Shown: one piece after another, positions 52,557 through 60,482 of the stretch
Layout: every line of letters begins with the position of its first letter
Position numbering within the stretch: position 1 is the stretch's first letter
NCBI GenBank assembly: GCA_947596085.1
Contig: CANQEW010000001.1
Span: 62,001 to 126,000, forward strand
Source: an uncultured Clostridia bacterium
Lineage (GTDB): Bacteria > Bacillota > Clostridia > Christensenellales > Aristaeellaceae
DNA: 64,000 nucleotides
Direction: 5' to 3'
The notes under the pieces: model-generated
Database searches by the model: none
Seen by the model: only the letters and a program-made list of their open reading frames with translations
Told to the model about the DNA's origin: nothing
Made by a program: the position numbers and the translations under genes

Positions 52557-54149
52557 TCACCTGTCTTTGGTCGTAAAGGAGATGCGCGGATCGACCGCGG
52601 CCATCAGCACGTCGCCCAATATGATGGACAGCACGCTCAGCACCGCGTAGAACAGCGTCACGCCCACGATTACGCCGTTGTCGTATCGGTTGATCGCCTG
52701 CGTCAGCAGGTTGCCCGCGCCGGGAACGACGTACACGCGCTCGGTGATGATCGCGCCGGTCATCGCGCCCAGTACGCTGCTGGGGATGCCGTGGACGATG
52801 GGTATAAGCGCGTTCTTCCAGACGTGTCGGGTGAAGATTTCGCCCTCGCTCAGGCCGCCCGAGCGGGCGAACTTCACGTAGTCGGAATTCATCTGGTCAA
52901 TCATATAGCGGCGCATCCACTTCATCAGGTTCGCGATGGAGGGCAGCGCCAGGGAAACGATGGGGAGCACGTACATGAGCTTGCCGTTGGAGTCCATATC
53001 GAACAGCGTCGGCAGGCCCGCCTTTCCGCCGATGGCCTTGAACAGGAAGATGTAGGCCAGGCTGGGAACGGCGATGATGAACATGATGTAGATGGTGCCG
53101 ATTTTATCGAGCAGCCTGTCCTTGCGCAGCGCCATGACCAGGCCGACGGGCAGGCCCAGCACGTAGGACAGGATGGTGGATATGATGCCGATCACAAAGG
53201 AATACCCGAGCTTGGACATGCCCTTTTTGTGGGTATTCACATTGGTATAGTCGTCTGTAAACCACTGGGCGTTGGATGCGGTGGCGTTCAGGGAGCCCTG
53301 AACGTAGGTGGCGGTGTGCAAATCGTCCGCGCGATTCTCCGTCACGCCGGTGGGATAGGTCACGCTGGAGAGCACGTAGGCGCCCTGGGATTCCGTCATC
53401 GTGGTGAACACGTCCACGCCGCGGTTGACGGTGTAGGATTCGCCCAGGTTCAGCGTGAGCAGATTCTGATGAATGAAGGGGAACTTGTTATCAAAGTACA
53501 GCAGATACTTGTGGAACGTGCCGTTGCCGATGATGGCGGGAGAGAACACCTTCTTCGCCTCGCCCTCCGGATTCTTGGTCGGATCGTAGAGCGTGAAGCT
53601 CAGGCCGCGCTTGCCCATGTCCACGTAGTCCGGCACGTAGTGAATGTTGTCCACGAAGAACATCTTCGTGAAATAGGTGAAGGCCCGCTGGATGAGCGGG
53701 ATGTCCCGAGTGGCGTAGAGCTGGGGCTGACCGCCGTCGCGAAGCTGTCCATTGCGCTTCGCGTCCGCGTCCAGGCGCTCCACGGTGTAGCCCTGAGACT
53801 GGTAATACTGGGTAAATTTCTCCACATATTCGGCGGTGACTTCGGAGTCCTTTTCCGCGGTGCGGCCGATCTGCACGGCGGCGGCGCGGGTCTCCTCGTC
53901 AATCTCGCCCTTGAGCGCGAGCTCGTTGATATAGTCCGCGTAGGGCACATAGTCCAGATAGCCGAAGTCCTCCCAGCGGGACTGCTGATAGGTGACGCGG
54001 TTGTTGCTGGCGGTGTGGTTGAAGTTGGGATCGCCGGAGAAGATCTTTCCCCTGTCCAGGATGGAGTAGATCAGCACCATGACGATCAGCACCACGCAGA
54101 TGATGGACACCACGCCGTGCAGCAGACGTTTGACGATATACTTTCCCAT
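52557..54149 (-). CDS. oppB: oligopeptide ABC transporter permease (OppB-like) with long loop
   Basis: A 530-residue permease, where usual OppB proteins are about 310. The first helix (VVSIICVVLIVMVLIYSIL) is followed by an external segment of about 285 residues before the remaining five helices (from KLGYSFVIGIISTILSYVLG on). The coupling motif is YVKFARSGGLSEGEIFTRHVWKNAL. The large loop likely faces outward and may contact the matching binding protein, which is also oversized. The ATG is preceded by a weak GGTCAGG. Confidence 0.9.
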   Translation of the reverse strand: MGKYIVKRLLHGVVSIICVVLIVMVLIYSILDRGKIFSGDPNFNHTASNNRVTYQQSRWEDFGYLDYVPYADYINELALKGEIDEETRAAAVQIGRTAEKDSEVTAEYVEKFTQYYQSQGYTVERLDADAKRNGQLRDGGQPQLYATRDIPLIQRAFTYFTKMFFVDNIHYVPDYVDMGKRGLSFTLYDPTKNPEGEAKKVFSPAIIGNGTFHKYLLYFDNKFPFIHQNLLTLNLGESYTVNRGVDVFTTMTESQGAYVLSSVTYPTGVTENRADDLHTATYVQGSLNATASNAQWFTDDYTNVNTHKKGMSKLGYSFVIGIISTILSYVLGLPVGLVMALRKDRLLDKIGTIYIMFIIAVPSLAYIFLFKAIGGKAGLPTLFDMDSNGKLMYVLPIVSLALPSIANLMKWMRRYMIDQMNSDYVKFARSGGLSEGEIFTRHVWKNALIPIVHGIPSSVLGAMTGAIITERVYVVPGAGNLLTQAINRYDNGVIVGVTLFYAVLSVLSIILGDVLMAAVDPRISFTTKDR

Positions 54150-54182
54150 GTGCCTGACCTCGCTCTGCTAAAATTATGGAGA

Positions 54183-54209
54183 GAGGGGGTGGGGAACCCC
54201 CACCCCCTC
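54183..54209 (-). terminator. intercistronic hairpin between oppA and oppB
   Basis: A 12-bp GC-rich stem GAGGGGGTGGGG / CCCCACCCCCTC with a 3-base loop (54183-54194 and 54198-54209). On the minus strand it is followed by TCTCCATAATTTTAG. A partial terminator or mRNA stabiliser here would give more OppA than permease. Confidence 0.6.
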
Positions 54210-54245
54210 GTGAGCCTTTTGTTTATCGCGAAGGGTCAGCTCAAA

Positions 54246-56411
54246 TTAGAACAGACCGATGTTCTTGCACATGTAGCCGTAAGCCTGAATGGTATCCAGA
54301 TAGGACTGGGCGTCGCCGTAGTCCGGGCCCCAGCCGGAGCCGGTGGAGAAGTCGAAGTTCGCCTCGTCGCCGTAGGAGAAGCGGTAGACCGCTCCCTCCT
54401 CGTCGGTGTCCTTGTCGAAGGCGATCAGGTTCACGATGACCTTGCCCTCGAGGGAAGCCTCGATGCTCTGCTTGGTCACGTTGGCCTGGTTGGTGGAGAT
54501 CTCCGAATAGGAGCCGTAGGGGTAATCGACGTAGATCGGCTGCTCCGCGGAGACCTCGACGCCCTGCTCCGCCAGCTCGGCGATGGCCTGCTCGAGCTCG
54601 GCCTTGGCGTTCTCGGCGCTATACCAGCCGTCGAAGCCGTCGCCGGAGCCCGCGCCGCTGTCGCCCTCGGGATCCCAAACCTTCAGCGCCACACCGTCCG
54701 CGTCCAGCTGCGCCTGCTCGATCACGCCGTAGGCGGTGCCGGCCGGGAAGGTGACGTCCTCGCCGTTGATGGACACGGTGGTCTCGGCGGAGAGGAACTG
54801 GAAGGTGCCGGGGGTGTAGGAGTTGCGGATGGCGGCGTTCTTGAGCTCCTCGCCCACGCGGGTGGCGTTCCAGGCGCCGCGATCCAGACCCATGGCCAGC
54901 GCCAGGCGGAAGTGCTTGTTCAGCATCGCGGCGGTGGTGCGGTCGATCTCCTCCTGGGTCTTCGGGGAGACGCCCACATCGGGGTTGTCAAAGTTGGCCC
55001 AGGTGCCGCGATGGACGTTCATCCAGCCGCAGAAGGTGGTGCCGTCGCAGGGGGTGATGTAGCCGTAGAGCTCGAAGTAGGTCTTGTCCTGGCCCTCGGG
55101 CTTCTCGGTCTTCATCAGCTCCAGAGCGGAGGAGTTCATGCCGCAGCCGGAGATGGTGCCCGCCTTGTTCTCGTTGTAGGAGCGCAGCACGTCGCTGCCG
55201 TCGTTGTAGCTGTACTCGAGGGAGTGGATGTTCATGGCATCCGCGTTCCAGTAGGTCGGGTTCGCCTCGTAGCGGGTGGTATTCTGCGCGGTGTAGTTGG
55301 TGATCAGGAACGGGCCGCAGTAGGCGATGTTGGCGGGCGTCTTGCCGAAGTCGCCGGGGGTGTAGGTCTCGCCCTCGCAGCCGAAGGTGCCGCCCTGAGA
55401 GCGGTAGAAGTCGCGGTTCAGCGGCGCGAAGCAGCCGTAGCCCAGCATGGTGGTGAAGGGAGCGAACGGCGCCTCAAGGGTGTACTCGAGGGTGTAGTCG
55501 TCGATGGCCTTCACGCCGATCTGGGTGTAGTCGGTGATCTCGCCGTTCAGATAGGCGGTGAAGTTGAGCAGGCCGCAGCCGTCGGTGTTGGTCAGCAGAT
55601 AGCCCAGCGCGTCGGAGTTGTCGAGCAGGTGCTCCATGGAGGCGACCCAGTCATCGGCGGTGACTTCGCCGATCTCGGTGCCCTGCTGATCGACCCACTT
55701 CACGCCCTGGCGCAGGTGGAAGGTGTAGACGGTGCCGTCCTCGGAGACTTCGTAGCTCTCCGCGATGCCCGGCTGCTGCACGCCCTTGGCGTCGTACTCC
55801 AGCAGGTTGTCGTAGGTGCCGGAGATGAACATGGAGTCGGAGGTGTAGGACGTGGCAATGGTGTCCCAGATGTTGACATTGTAGGGACTGGATTCCACGT
55901 AGGAGTCGGACAGGGTGTAGCCCTTGCCGGTCAAGTAGTCCTTGGCGGCGGCGATGTACTGATCGGCGGTCTCCGCCTCGCTCCAGAGGGCCAGCAGGCT
56001 GGCGCGATCCTCGGCGGTGATCAGCTCGTTGGTCACAACCAGGGTGTGATAGCGATACTCGTCCAGGCCCCAGAGGATCGTGTCGGCGTTGGTGTGCACC
56101 GCGCGGCGGCTCATGGCGTAGTTGCCGCCGTTGGAGATGTTCGGCAGGAAGGCGCCGGACTCCAGCAGCTTGGCCTCGGCCAGGGCCATCTTGGCCATGC
56201 GCAGGTTGCCGGTCTCGGCCTTCGCCTCGTCATAGGCGGCGGCGAAGTCGCCCAGTACGTAGTCATAAATGACCTCGCTGGCCTCGTCGTGATCCATCTC
56301 TGCGATGGCGGCGAGATCCGGGACCTCGACCGCTTCCTCAGCGAAAGCGGCGACGCCCAGGCACATGACGAGCGCCAGGAGCATTGCAAGAAGTTTCTTC
56401 GCGTTGTTCAT
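54246..56411 (-). CDS. oppA: oligopeptide ABC transporter substrate-binding protein
   Basis: A 721-residue family 5 binding protein, where usual length is about 540. The signal sequence is NNAKKLLAMLLALVMCLGVAAFA. The Cys is preceded by Met, which is a poor lipobox, and AFA|EE is a normal signal peptidase I site. Lipid anchoring is therefore uncertain. Residues 30-130 form an extra acidic helical region before the SBP_bac_5 core (IAESYEVSEDGTVYTFHLRQGVKWVD). GGAGG precedes the ATG. The first gene of the operon, with a strong promoter and structured leader. Confidence 0.92.
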   Translation of the reverse strand: MNNAKKLLAMLLALVMCLGVAAFAEEAVEVPDLAAIAEMDHDEASEVIYDYVLGDFAAAYDEAKAETGNLRMAKMALAEAKLLESGAFLPNISNGGNYAMSRRAVHTNADTILWGLDEYRYHTLVVTNELITAEDRASLLALWSEAETADQYIAAAKDYLTGKGYTLSDSYVESSPYNVNIWDTIATSYTSDSMFISGTYDNLLEYDAKGVQQPGIAESYEVSEDGTVYTFHLRQGVKWVDQQGTEIGEVTADDWVASMEHLLDNSDALGYLLTNTDGCGLLNFTAYLNGEITDYTQIGVKAIDDYTLEYTLEAPFAPFTTMLGYGCFAPLNRDFYRSQGGTFGCEGETYTPGDFGKTPANIAYCGPFLITNYTAQNTTRYEANPTYWNADAMNIHSLEYSYNDGSDVLRSYNENKAGTISGCGMNSSALELMKTEKPEGQDKTYFELYGYITPCDGTTFCGWMNVHRGTWANFDNPDVGVSPKTQEEIDRTTAAMLNKHFRLALAMGLDRGAWNATRVGEELKNAAIRNSYTPGTFQFLSAETTVSINGEDVTFPAGTAYGVIEQAQLDADGVALKVWDPEGDSGAGSGDGFDGWYSAENAKAELEQAIAELAEQGVEVSAEQPIYVDYPYGSYSEISTNQANVTKQSIEASLEGKVIVNLIAFDKDTDEEGAVYRFSYGDEANFDFSTGSGWGPDYGDAQSYLDTIQAYGYMCKNIGLF

Positions 56412-56594
56412 GGATGTTTGACCTCCTTCTCAAAATACCAACATGGATATTGAACAGGGGCGCGCCCGCCCCGAGTTCGTGAAGTTGTTTTTGCTTGCAT
56501 CTTTGATGCAAGCAAGTGGGCCGGCCCACTTGAAAATTTTTTACGCAGACAGCCGCTTTTTCGCGGGAATTCGGCTGAAAAACGCCTAATATAT
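56412..56594 (-). other. structured leader of oppA
   Basis: About 180 bases lie between the promoter and the oppA ATG. They contain GCTTGCATC/GATGCAAGC with a TTT loop (56493-56513) and the 18-nt palindrome AAGTGGGCCGGCCCACTT (56514-56531), plus a weaker GCCG...CGGC hairpin further upstream. No known riboswitch class is recognised. Confidence 0.5.
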
Positions 56595-56623
56595 ATTTTA
56601 ACCCATATACGCGATTATGTCAA
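56595..56623 (-). promoter_or_regulatory. consensus sigma-A promoter of the opp operon
   Basis: TTGACA (56623-56618) and TAAAAT (56600-56595) on the minus strand, spacer 17. Confidence 0.85.
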
Positions 56624-56714
56624 TCAAAGTTTACGTGTTTCAAAATATATTTTCGGAAATGAAAAATATTTTGGCAGATATTGAAGGAATCGGCGAACAT
56701 TGCCATGCGTTCGC

Positions 56715-57611
56715 CTATTCCTCGCGCTCCGCCGCCTCCAGTATGAAATCCCGAAACTCCACCTGCGCGGGAGAGAGCAGCTTCTTCTTGCTCACGAAAT
56801 AGAGGGGCTGGGGCATGATCCCCTCCAGCGGAAACGAAAGGAGCTTCCCGCCGCGCACCATTTCCCGCACGGCCACCTCGGAGAGCACCGAGATGCCGAT
56901 GCCCTCGGCCACGAGCTGCTTGATGGTCTCCGTGTCGTCGATGGCGGCGGCCACCTGCAGCTTGACGTCCGGCAAATGCCGCCGCACCCAGCGCAGGAAC
57001 TCCTGCTGCAGCGCGGAGGTCGAGCTGCGGGTGATGACGCGCTCCGTGGCGAACAGCTCCGTGGGAAAGGGCTTGCCTGCCAGCGCCCGGAAGCGCTCCA
57101 CGTTGGGGGTGATGATGACCAGCCCCGCCGAGCTGTACTTGGATACGGCGTACTCCGAATCCATGATCTTGGTGTTGCTGAATGCGAACTGAAAGCCGCC
57201 GGCGCGCAGCTTGGGCGCGATCTCCGAATTGTAGCAGACCGTGATGTGGAAGCCCACGTCCGGATGGGAGCGCGCGAACTCGGCGATCCGGCCGGAGAGG
57301 TAGTAGCGGCTGGTGTAGGGCGTGGCGACGATGTTGACGATGCGCTCGCCCGACTCCGCGCGGCTCAGCGCGAACATGCTGTCGCGGTTGAGCTTGAGAA
57401 TCTGGCGCGCGTAGTAATAGTAGGTCTGGCCGTCGGGGGTCAGCTCCATGCTGCGCGTGGTGCGATTGATGAGCTTCACGCCCAGCTCGCTCTCCAGGCT
57501 GCGCACGTAGACCGTCACCATCGACTGGGAAATCTGCAGCCGCGCCGCCGCATTGGAGAAGCTCCCCTCGTCCACCACGGAGACAAACGCCTCCAAGTGC
57601 CGGAAATCCAT
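56715..57611 (-). CDS. LysR-family transcriptional regulator next to the opp operon
   Basis: A 298-residue LysR protein with the N-terminal helix-turn-helix (DFRHLEAFVSVVDEGSFSNAAARLQISQ-type, about 1-60) and a substrate-binding domain (about 90-295). It lies upstream of oppA in the same direction, about 300 bp away, and could regulate the transporter or respond to imported peptides. AGAGGTGA precedes the ATG. Confidence 0.92.
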   Translation of the reverse strand: MDFRHLEAFVSVVDEGSFSNAAARLQISQSMVTVYVRSLESELGVKLINRTTRSMELTPDGQTYYYYARQILKLNRDSMFALSRAESGERIVNIVATPYTSRYYLSGRIAEFARSHPDVGFHITVCYNSEIAPKLRAGGFQFAFSNTKIMDSEYAVSKYSSAGLVIITPNVERFRALAGKPFPTELFATERVITRSSTSALQQEFLRWVRRHLPDVKLQVAAAIDDTETIKQLVAEGIGISVLSEVAVREMVRGGKLLSFPLEGIMPQPLYFVSKKKLLSPAQVEFRDFILEAAEREE

Positions 57612-57663
57612 AGTTCACCTCTGCGTCTGCTGAAATATTTGGATTATTGAATGATTTAAATAA

Positions 57664-57692
57664 ATTATAGCAGAGGGAGGCCGCTTTGTCAA
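57664..57692 (-). promoter_or_regulatory. consensus promoter of the LysR gene at 57611
   Basis: TTGACA (57692-57687) and TATAAT (57669-57664) on the minus strand, spacer 17. Confidence 0.85.
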
Positions 57693-57728
57693 CGCCGCGC
57701 GAATGCCGCCCAGCGCCTGGCCGGCGCG

Positions 57729-57763
57729 GAGAACCTCCCTTCGCGTGGCGGAGGGAGGTTCTC
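57729..57763 (-). terminator. hairpin after the DUF3786 gene
   Basis: GAGAACCTCCCT (57729-57740) pairs with AGGGAGGTTCTC (57752-57763) directly after the stop at 57765. No T-tract follows on the minus strand. Confidence 0.5.
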
Positions 57764-57764
57764 A

Positions 57765-58400
57765 TCAGCGCATTCGCCGCTTCAGCTCATTGATGACCAG
57801 ATCGCCGGTCACGGTTCGATCCTCGGCGGAAAACGCGAGGGGATAGTTGTCCGAGAACAGCAGCTGCGCGTTGGGCGGGAATTCGTCGTCGCCCTCCCAG
57901 ACGATCAGGCGCACCTCGTAGCCGGGGATCACCTCGATCTGATAGGCCGCGTCACCGTAGCGGATCGGGATGGCCGGGGTCTGCTCCGCCGCCGCGCGGA
58001 AGGCGTCCAGCCTCGTTCCGAAGCTGAACGCCGCGCGCTTGAGCACGCGGCCCGTGAAGGGCGTGAGATACACGTCCCCCCAGGGCATCTCGCGGTAGTT
58101 GAGGAAGCGCCCGCTTCCGGTCGAGGCGCGGCCCTCCAGCAGGTAGCGGATCAGGTAGATCTGCGCCGGAATGCTTCCGAGCGCCAGCGCCGCCGGATCG
58201 TCCGACTCGATGCGGTACGCGGGGTGGTACACGCGGTAGTCCGCGTATAAAAAGCGCACGTGGAAGCAGCCCGCCGGCGCGTCCCAGCGGCAGAGCGTGC
58301 GCTGGCCCGCCTCGTCGGGGTCGAGCTTCCGAAATTCTTCCACGTAGTGCTCGAAGGGCACCATTTCCTTATTATTCTCAATCGCTTTGTTTTCAGCCAT
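57765..58400 (-). CDS. DUF3786 domain protein
   Basis: A 211-residue soluble protein matching DUF3786 in pattern (LARRTLC-like TLCRWDAPAGCFHVRFLYADYRVYHP, then RYLLEGR and FPPNAQLLFSDN). The family often accompanies corrinoid-dependent methyl transfer genes. Here it sits 3 bp after an RACo-like activator gene, in agreement with that link, but no corrinoid protein or methyltransferase is in the window. GGAGTAAACG precedes the ATG. Confidence 0.85.
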   Translation of the reverse strand: MAENKAIENNKEMVPFEHYVEEFRKLDPDEAGQRTLCRWDAPAGCFHVRFLYADYRVYHPAYRIESDDPAALALGSIPAQIYLIRYLLEGRASTGSGRFLNYREMPWGDVYLTPFTGRVLKRAAFSFGTRLDAFRAAAEQTPAIPIRYGDAAYQIEVIPGYEVRLIVWEGDDEFPPNAQLLFSDNYPLAFSAEDRTVTGDLVINELKRRMR

Positions 58401-58403
58401 CGT

Positions 58404-60329
58404 TTACTCCATTGCGCTGGGGAACAGCTCGGCGTTGGTGTGGGGCAGGAAGCAGGCGGCCATGAACTCGTCCATGTAGCCGGGGGTGGTGGAGAGCTCC
58501 ACGTAGGTCATCGACTGGGCCAGCTCCTCCACCTTGTCGCGCGCCTGATCGCTCATCAGCATCGCGTACGCGCCCGCCAGGGACGAGTTGCCGATGTAGT
58601 GGAAGCGGTCGAGGTCCAGATCGGGGAACATGCCGATGCGCACGGTGTTCCTCATGTTGATGCCGCTGCCGATGCCGCCCGCCACGTACATGCGCTCGAT
58701 GCAGGAGACGTCCATGTCCAGCGACTTGAGCAGCGTGCAGATGGCGGAGAAGATCGCGCCCTTCGCGCGGATGAAGTTGTCGATGTCGACCACGTTGATG
58801 GTGATCGGCCGCCCGGACACGGACTCCTCGGCGGTGGCGAGCACGTAGCAGTCGAAGCCGCTGGCATCCTGGGTCACGCGCGCGCCCTCGCGCACGAACT
58901 GGCCCTTGGCCGAGATGATGCCGCAGCGGAACAGCTCGGCGATCACGTCGATGATGCCCGAGCCGCAGAGGCCGACGGGCTTCTGATCCGCGCCGCCGAT
59001 GATGCGGAACGTGGGCTCCATGGTCTCCCTGTCGATCGTGCAGGCCTCGATCGCGCCGTCGGTGGCGCGCATGCCGCAGGAGATGTCGCCGCCCTCGAAG
59101 GCCGGGCCCGCCGAGCAGGCGCAGCTCATCAGAAAGTCGCGATTGCCGAACACGATTTCGCCGTTGGTGCCCAGGTCGATGAACAGGGACATTTCATCGT
59201 GGTTCCAGATCATGCTCATCAGCGCGCCGGCGGTGATGTCGCCGCCCACGTAGCTGCCGATGTTCGGCGCGAGGATCACCCGCGCCTCTGGATTGACGGG
59301 GAGCTTCACGTCGCGCGCCGTCAGGCCGTCCCAGTGAAAGAACGCGGGGATGTAGGGCTCGGTGCGCACCGGATCGGCGTCCACGCCCACGAACAGGTGG
59401 TTCATCGTGGTGTTGCCCGCCACGGTGACGCAGAGCACGCGCTCGGCCGCGACGTTCGCCTCGGCGCACATCGTGCGGATCAGCGGCTGCAGCGTCTCCT
59501 TAACGATGGCGTCCTGCAGGCGCTTGCGCCCGCCGGGCCTGGTGGACTCGATGATGCGGTTGATGACGTCCGCGCCATAGCGGATCTGGCCGTTGCCCGC
59601 CGAGCCGCGGGAGAGCAGCTCGCCGGTCTCCAGGTTGACGAGCACGGCGGTGACGGTGGTGGTGCCGATGTCGATGGCGACGCCGCAGATGGGAGACGCG
59701 TCGTCCGCGGGGGCCAGGGCCATCAGCGTAAAGCGGTCGCCGGTCCTGCGGCCCATGCAGCGCACGTTCCAATTCGCCGCGCGCAGTGCGCCCGGCAGCT
59801 CGACCATCGCGCAGTGGGGAATGTCCACGAACTCCACTTCCAGTTCCTCCATCAGCGCGCGGGTCAGGCGCTCGTTGTCGGGCATGGTATCATCCAGCGT
59901 GGGCGCGTCGAGCGCGATTGTGCAGGAAAGAAAGTCGTTGATGAAGGCAATGCCCGCGTCCTCGACGCTTTGCTTGGCGTCGTTGAAGATGCGCACCTCC
60001 TCGCCGGTGGAGAGGTCGGCGGTCTTCATGCGGGACTTATAGGCGGAGGCGATGTCGGGCACCTCGATCTCCACGTCGGAAACGACGCGGCTCAGGCAGG
60101 CCAGCCGCCAGCCGCCGGCGTAATCCTCCTTGGAGATCTGGCGGGGCTTGGGGGAATCCAGCTCGCCCGAAAGCAGCCGCACCCGGCACTTGCCGCAGGA
60201 GCCGTTGCCCGAACAGGGCGCGTCGATGGCGACGTTCGCCTTGCGCGCCAGCTCCAGCAGATTCTCATTCTCGGCGGCAAAGATCTCCTTCGACTCGCCG
60301 TGTTCAAAACGGAAGGTGACTTTCAGCAT
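58404..60329 (-). CDS. RACo-like corrinoid-activating protein ([2Fe-2S] plus ASKHA domain)
   Basis: A 641-residue protein. The N-terminal [2Fe-2S] domain has the cysteine pattern of plant-type ferredoxins (APCSGNGSCGKC, then ACLS). A middle domain joins it to a C-terminal DUF4445/ASKHA ATPase domain (IDIGTTTVTAVLV, VAGNTTMNHL, FIDLGTNGEIVFGN, VAGGIGSGINMRN). RACo and RamA-type proteins reduce inactive cob(II)amide cofactors in an ATP-dependent way. AAAGGAGA before the ATG at 60329 fixes the start. It forms an operon with the DUF3786 gene. Confidence 0.88.
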   Translation of the reverse strand: MLKVTFRFEHGESKEIFAAENENLLELARKANVAIDAPCSGNGSCGKCRVRLLSGELDSPKPRQISKEDYAGGWRLACLSRVVSDVEIEVPDIASAYKSRMKTADLSTGEEVRIFNDAKQSVEDAGIAFINDFLSCTIALDAPTLDDTMPDNERLTRALMEELEVEFVDIPHCAMVELPGALRAANWNVRCMGRRTGDRFTLMALAPADDASPICGVAIDIGTTTVTAVLVNLETGELLSRGSAGNGQIRYGADVINRIIESTRPGGRKRLQDAIVKETLQPLIRTMCAEANVAAERVLCVTVAGNTTMNHLFVGVDADPVRTEPYIPAFFHWDGLTARDVKLPVNPEARVILAPNIGSYVGGDITAGALMSMIWNHDEMSLFIDLGTNGEIVFGNRDFLMSCACSAGPAFEGGDISCGMRATDGAIEACTIDRETMEPTFRIIGGADQKPVGLCGSGIIDVIAELFRCGIISAKGQFVREGARVTQDASGFDCYVLATAEESVSGRPITINVVDIDNFIRAKGAIFSAICTLLKSLDMDVSCIERMYVAGGIGSGINMRNTVRIGMFPDLDLDRFHYIGNSSLAGAYAMLMSDQARDKVEELAQSMTYVELSTTPGYMDEFMAACFLPHTNAELFPSAME

Positions 60330-60434
60330 GGACGTTCTCCTTTTTCGCATATTCTCATTACTGCTATTTTACCGCGGAAGGATAGATTTGGCAAGAAGAA
60401 AGGCGGGGCGCTCTCCGGAAAAACGGCAGATAAA

Positions 60435-60468
60435 TGAGGATTCAGCGCGCGGCCGCGCCAAATCCTCA
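60435..60468 (-). terminator. terminator of pgi
   Basis: TGAGGATT (60435-60442) pairs with AATCCTCA (60461-60468). The minus-strand tail is TTTATC. Confidence 0.6.
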
Positions 60469-60482
60469 CTGTCCATTATAAT

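Noticed and set aside
49640-52576. 978-codon open frame on the plus strand
   Set aside because: Shadow of oppF, oppD and oppC on the opposite strand, with no translation signal.
52791-56453. 1220-codon open frame on the plus strand
   Set aside because: It is antisense to oppA and oppB, has no ribosome binding site and a composition (His/Val/Arg/Gly-rich) typical of shadow frames in GC-rich DNA.
58260-60437. 725-codon open frame on the plus strand
   Set aside because: Antisense to the RACo-like and DUF3786 genes. The sequence is low-complexity His/Ala/Val/Gly.
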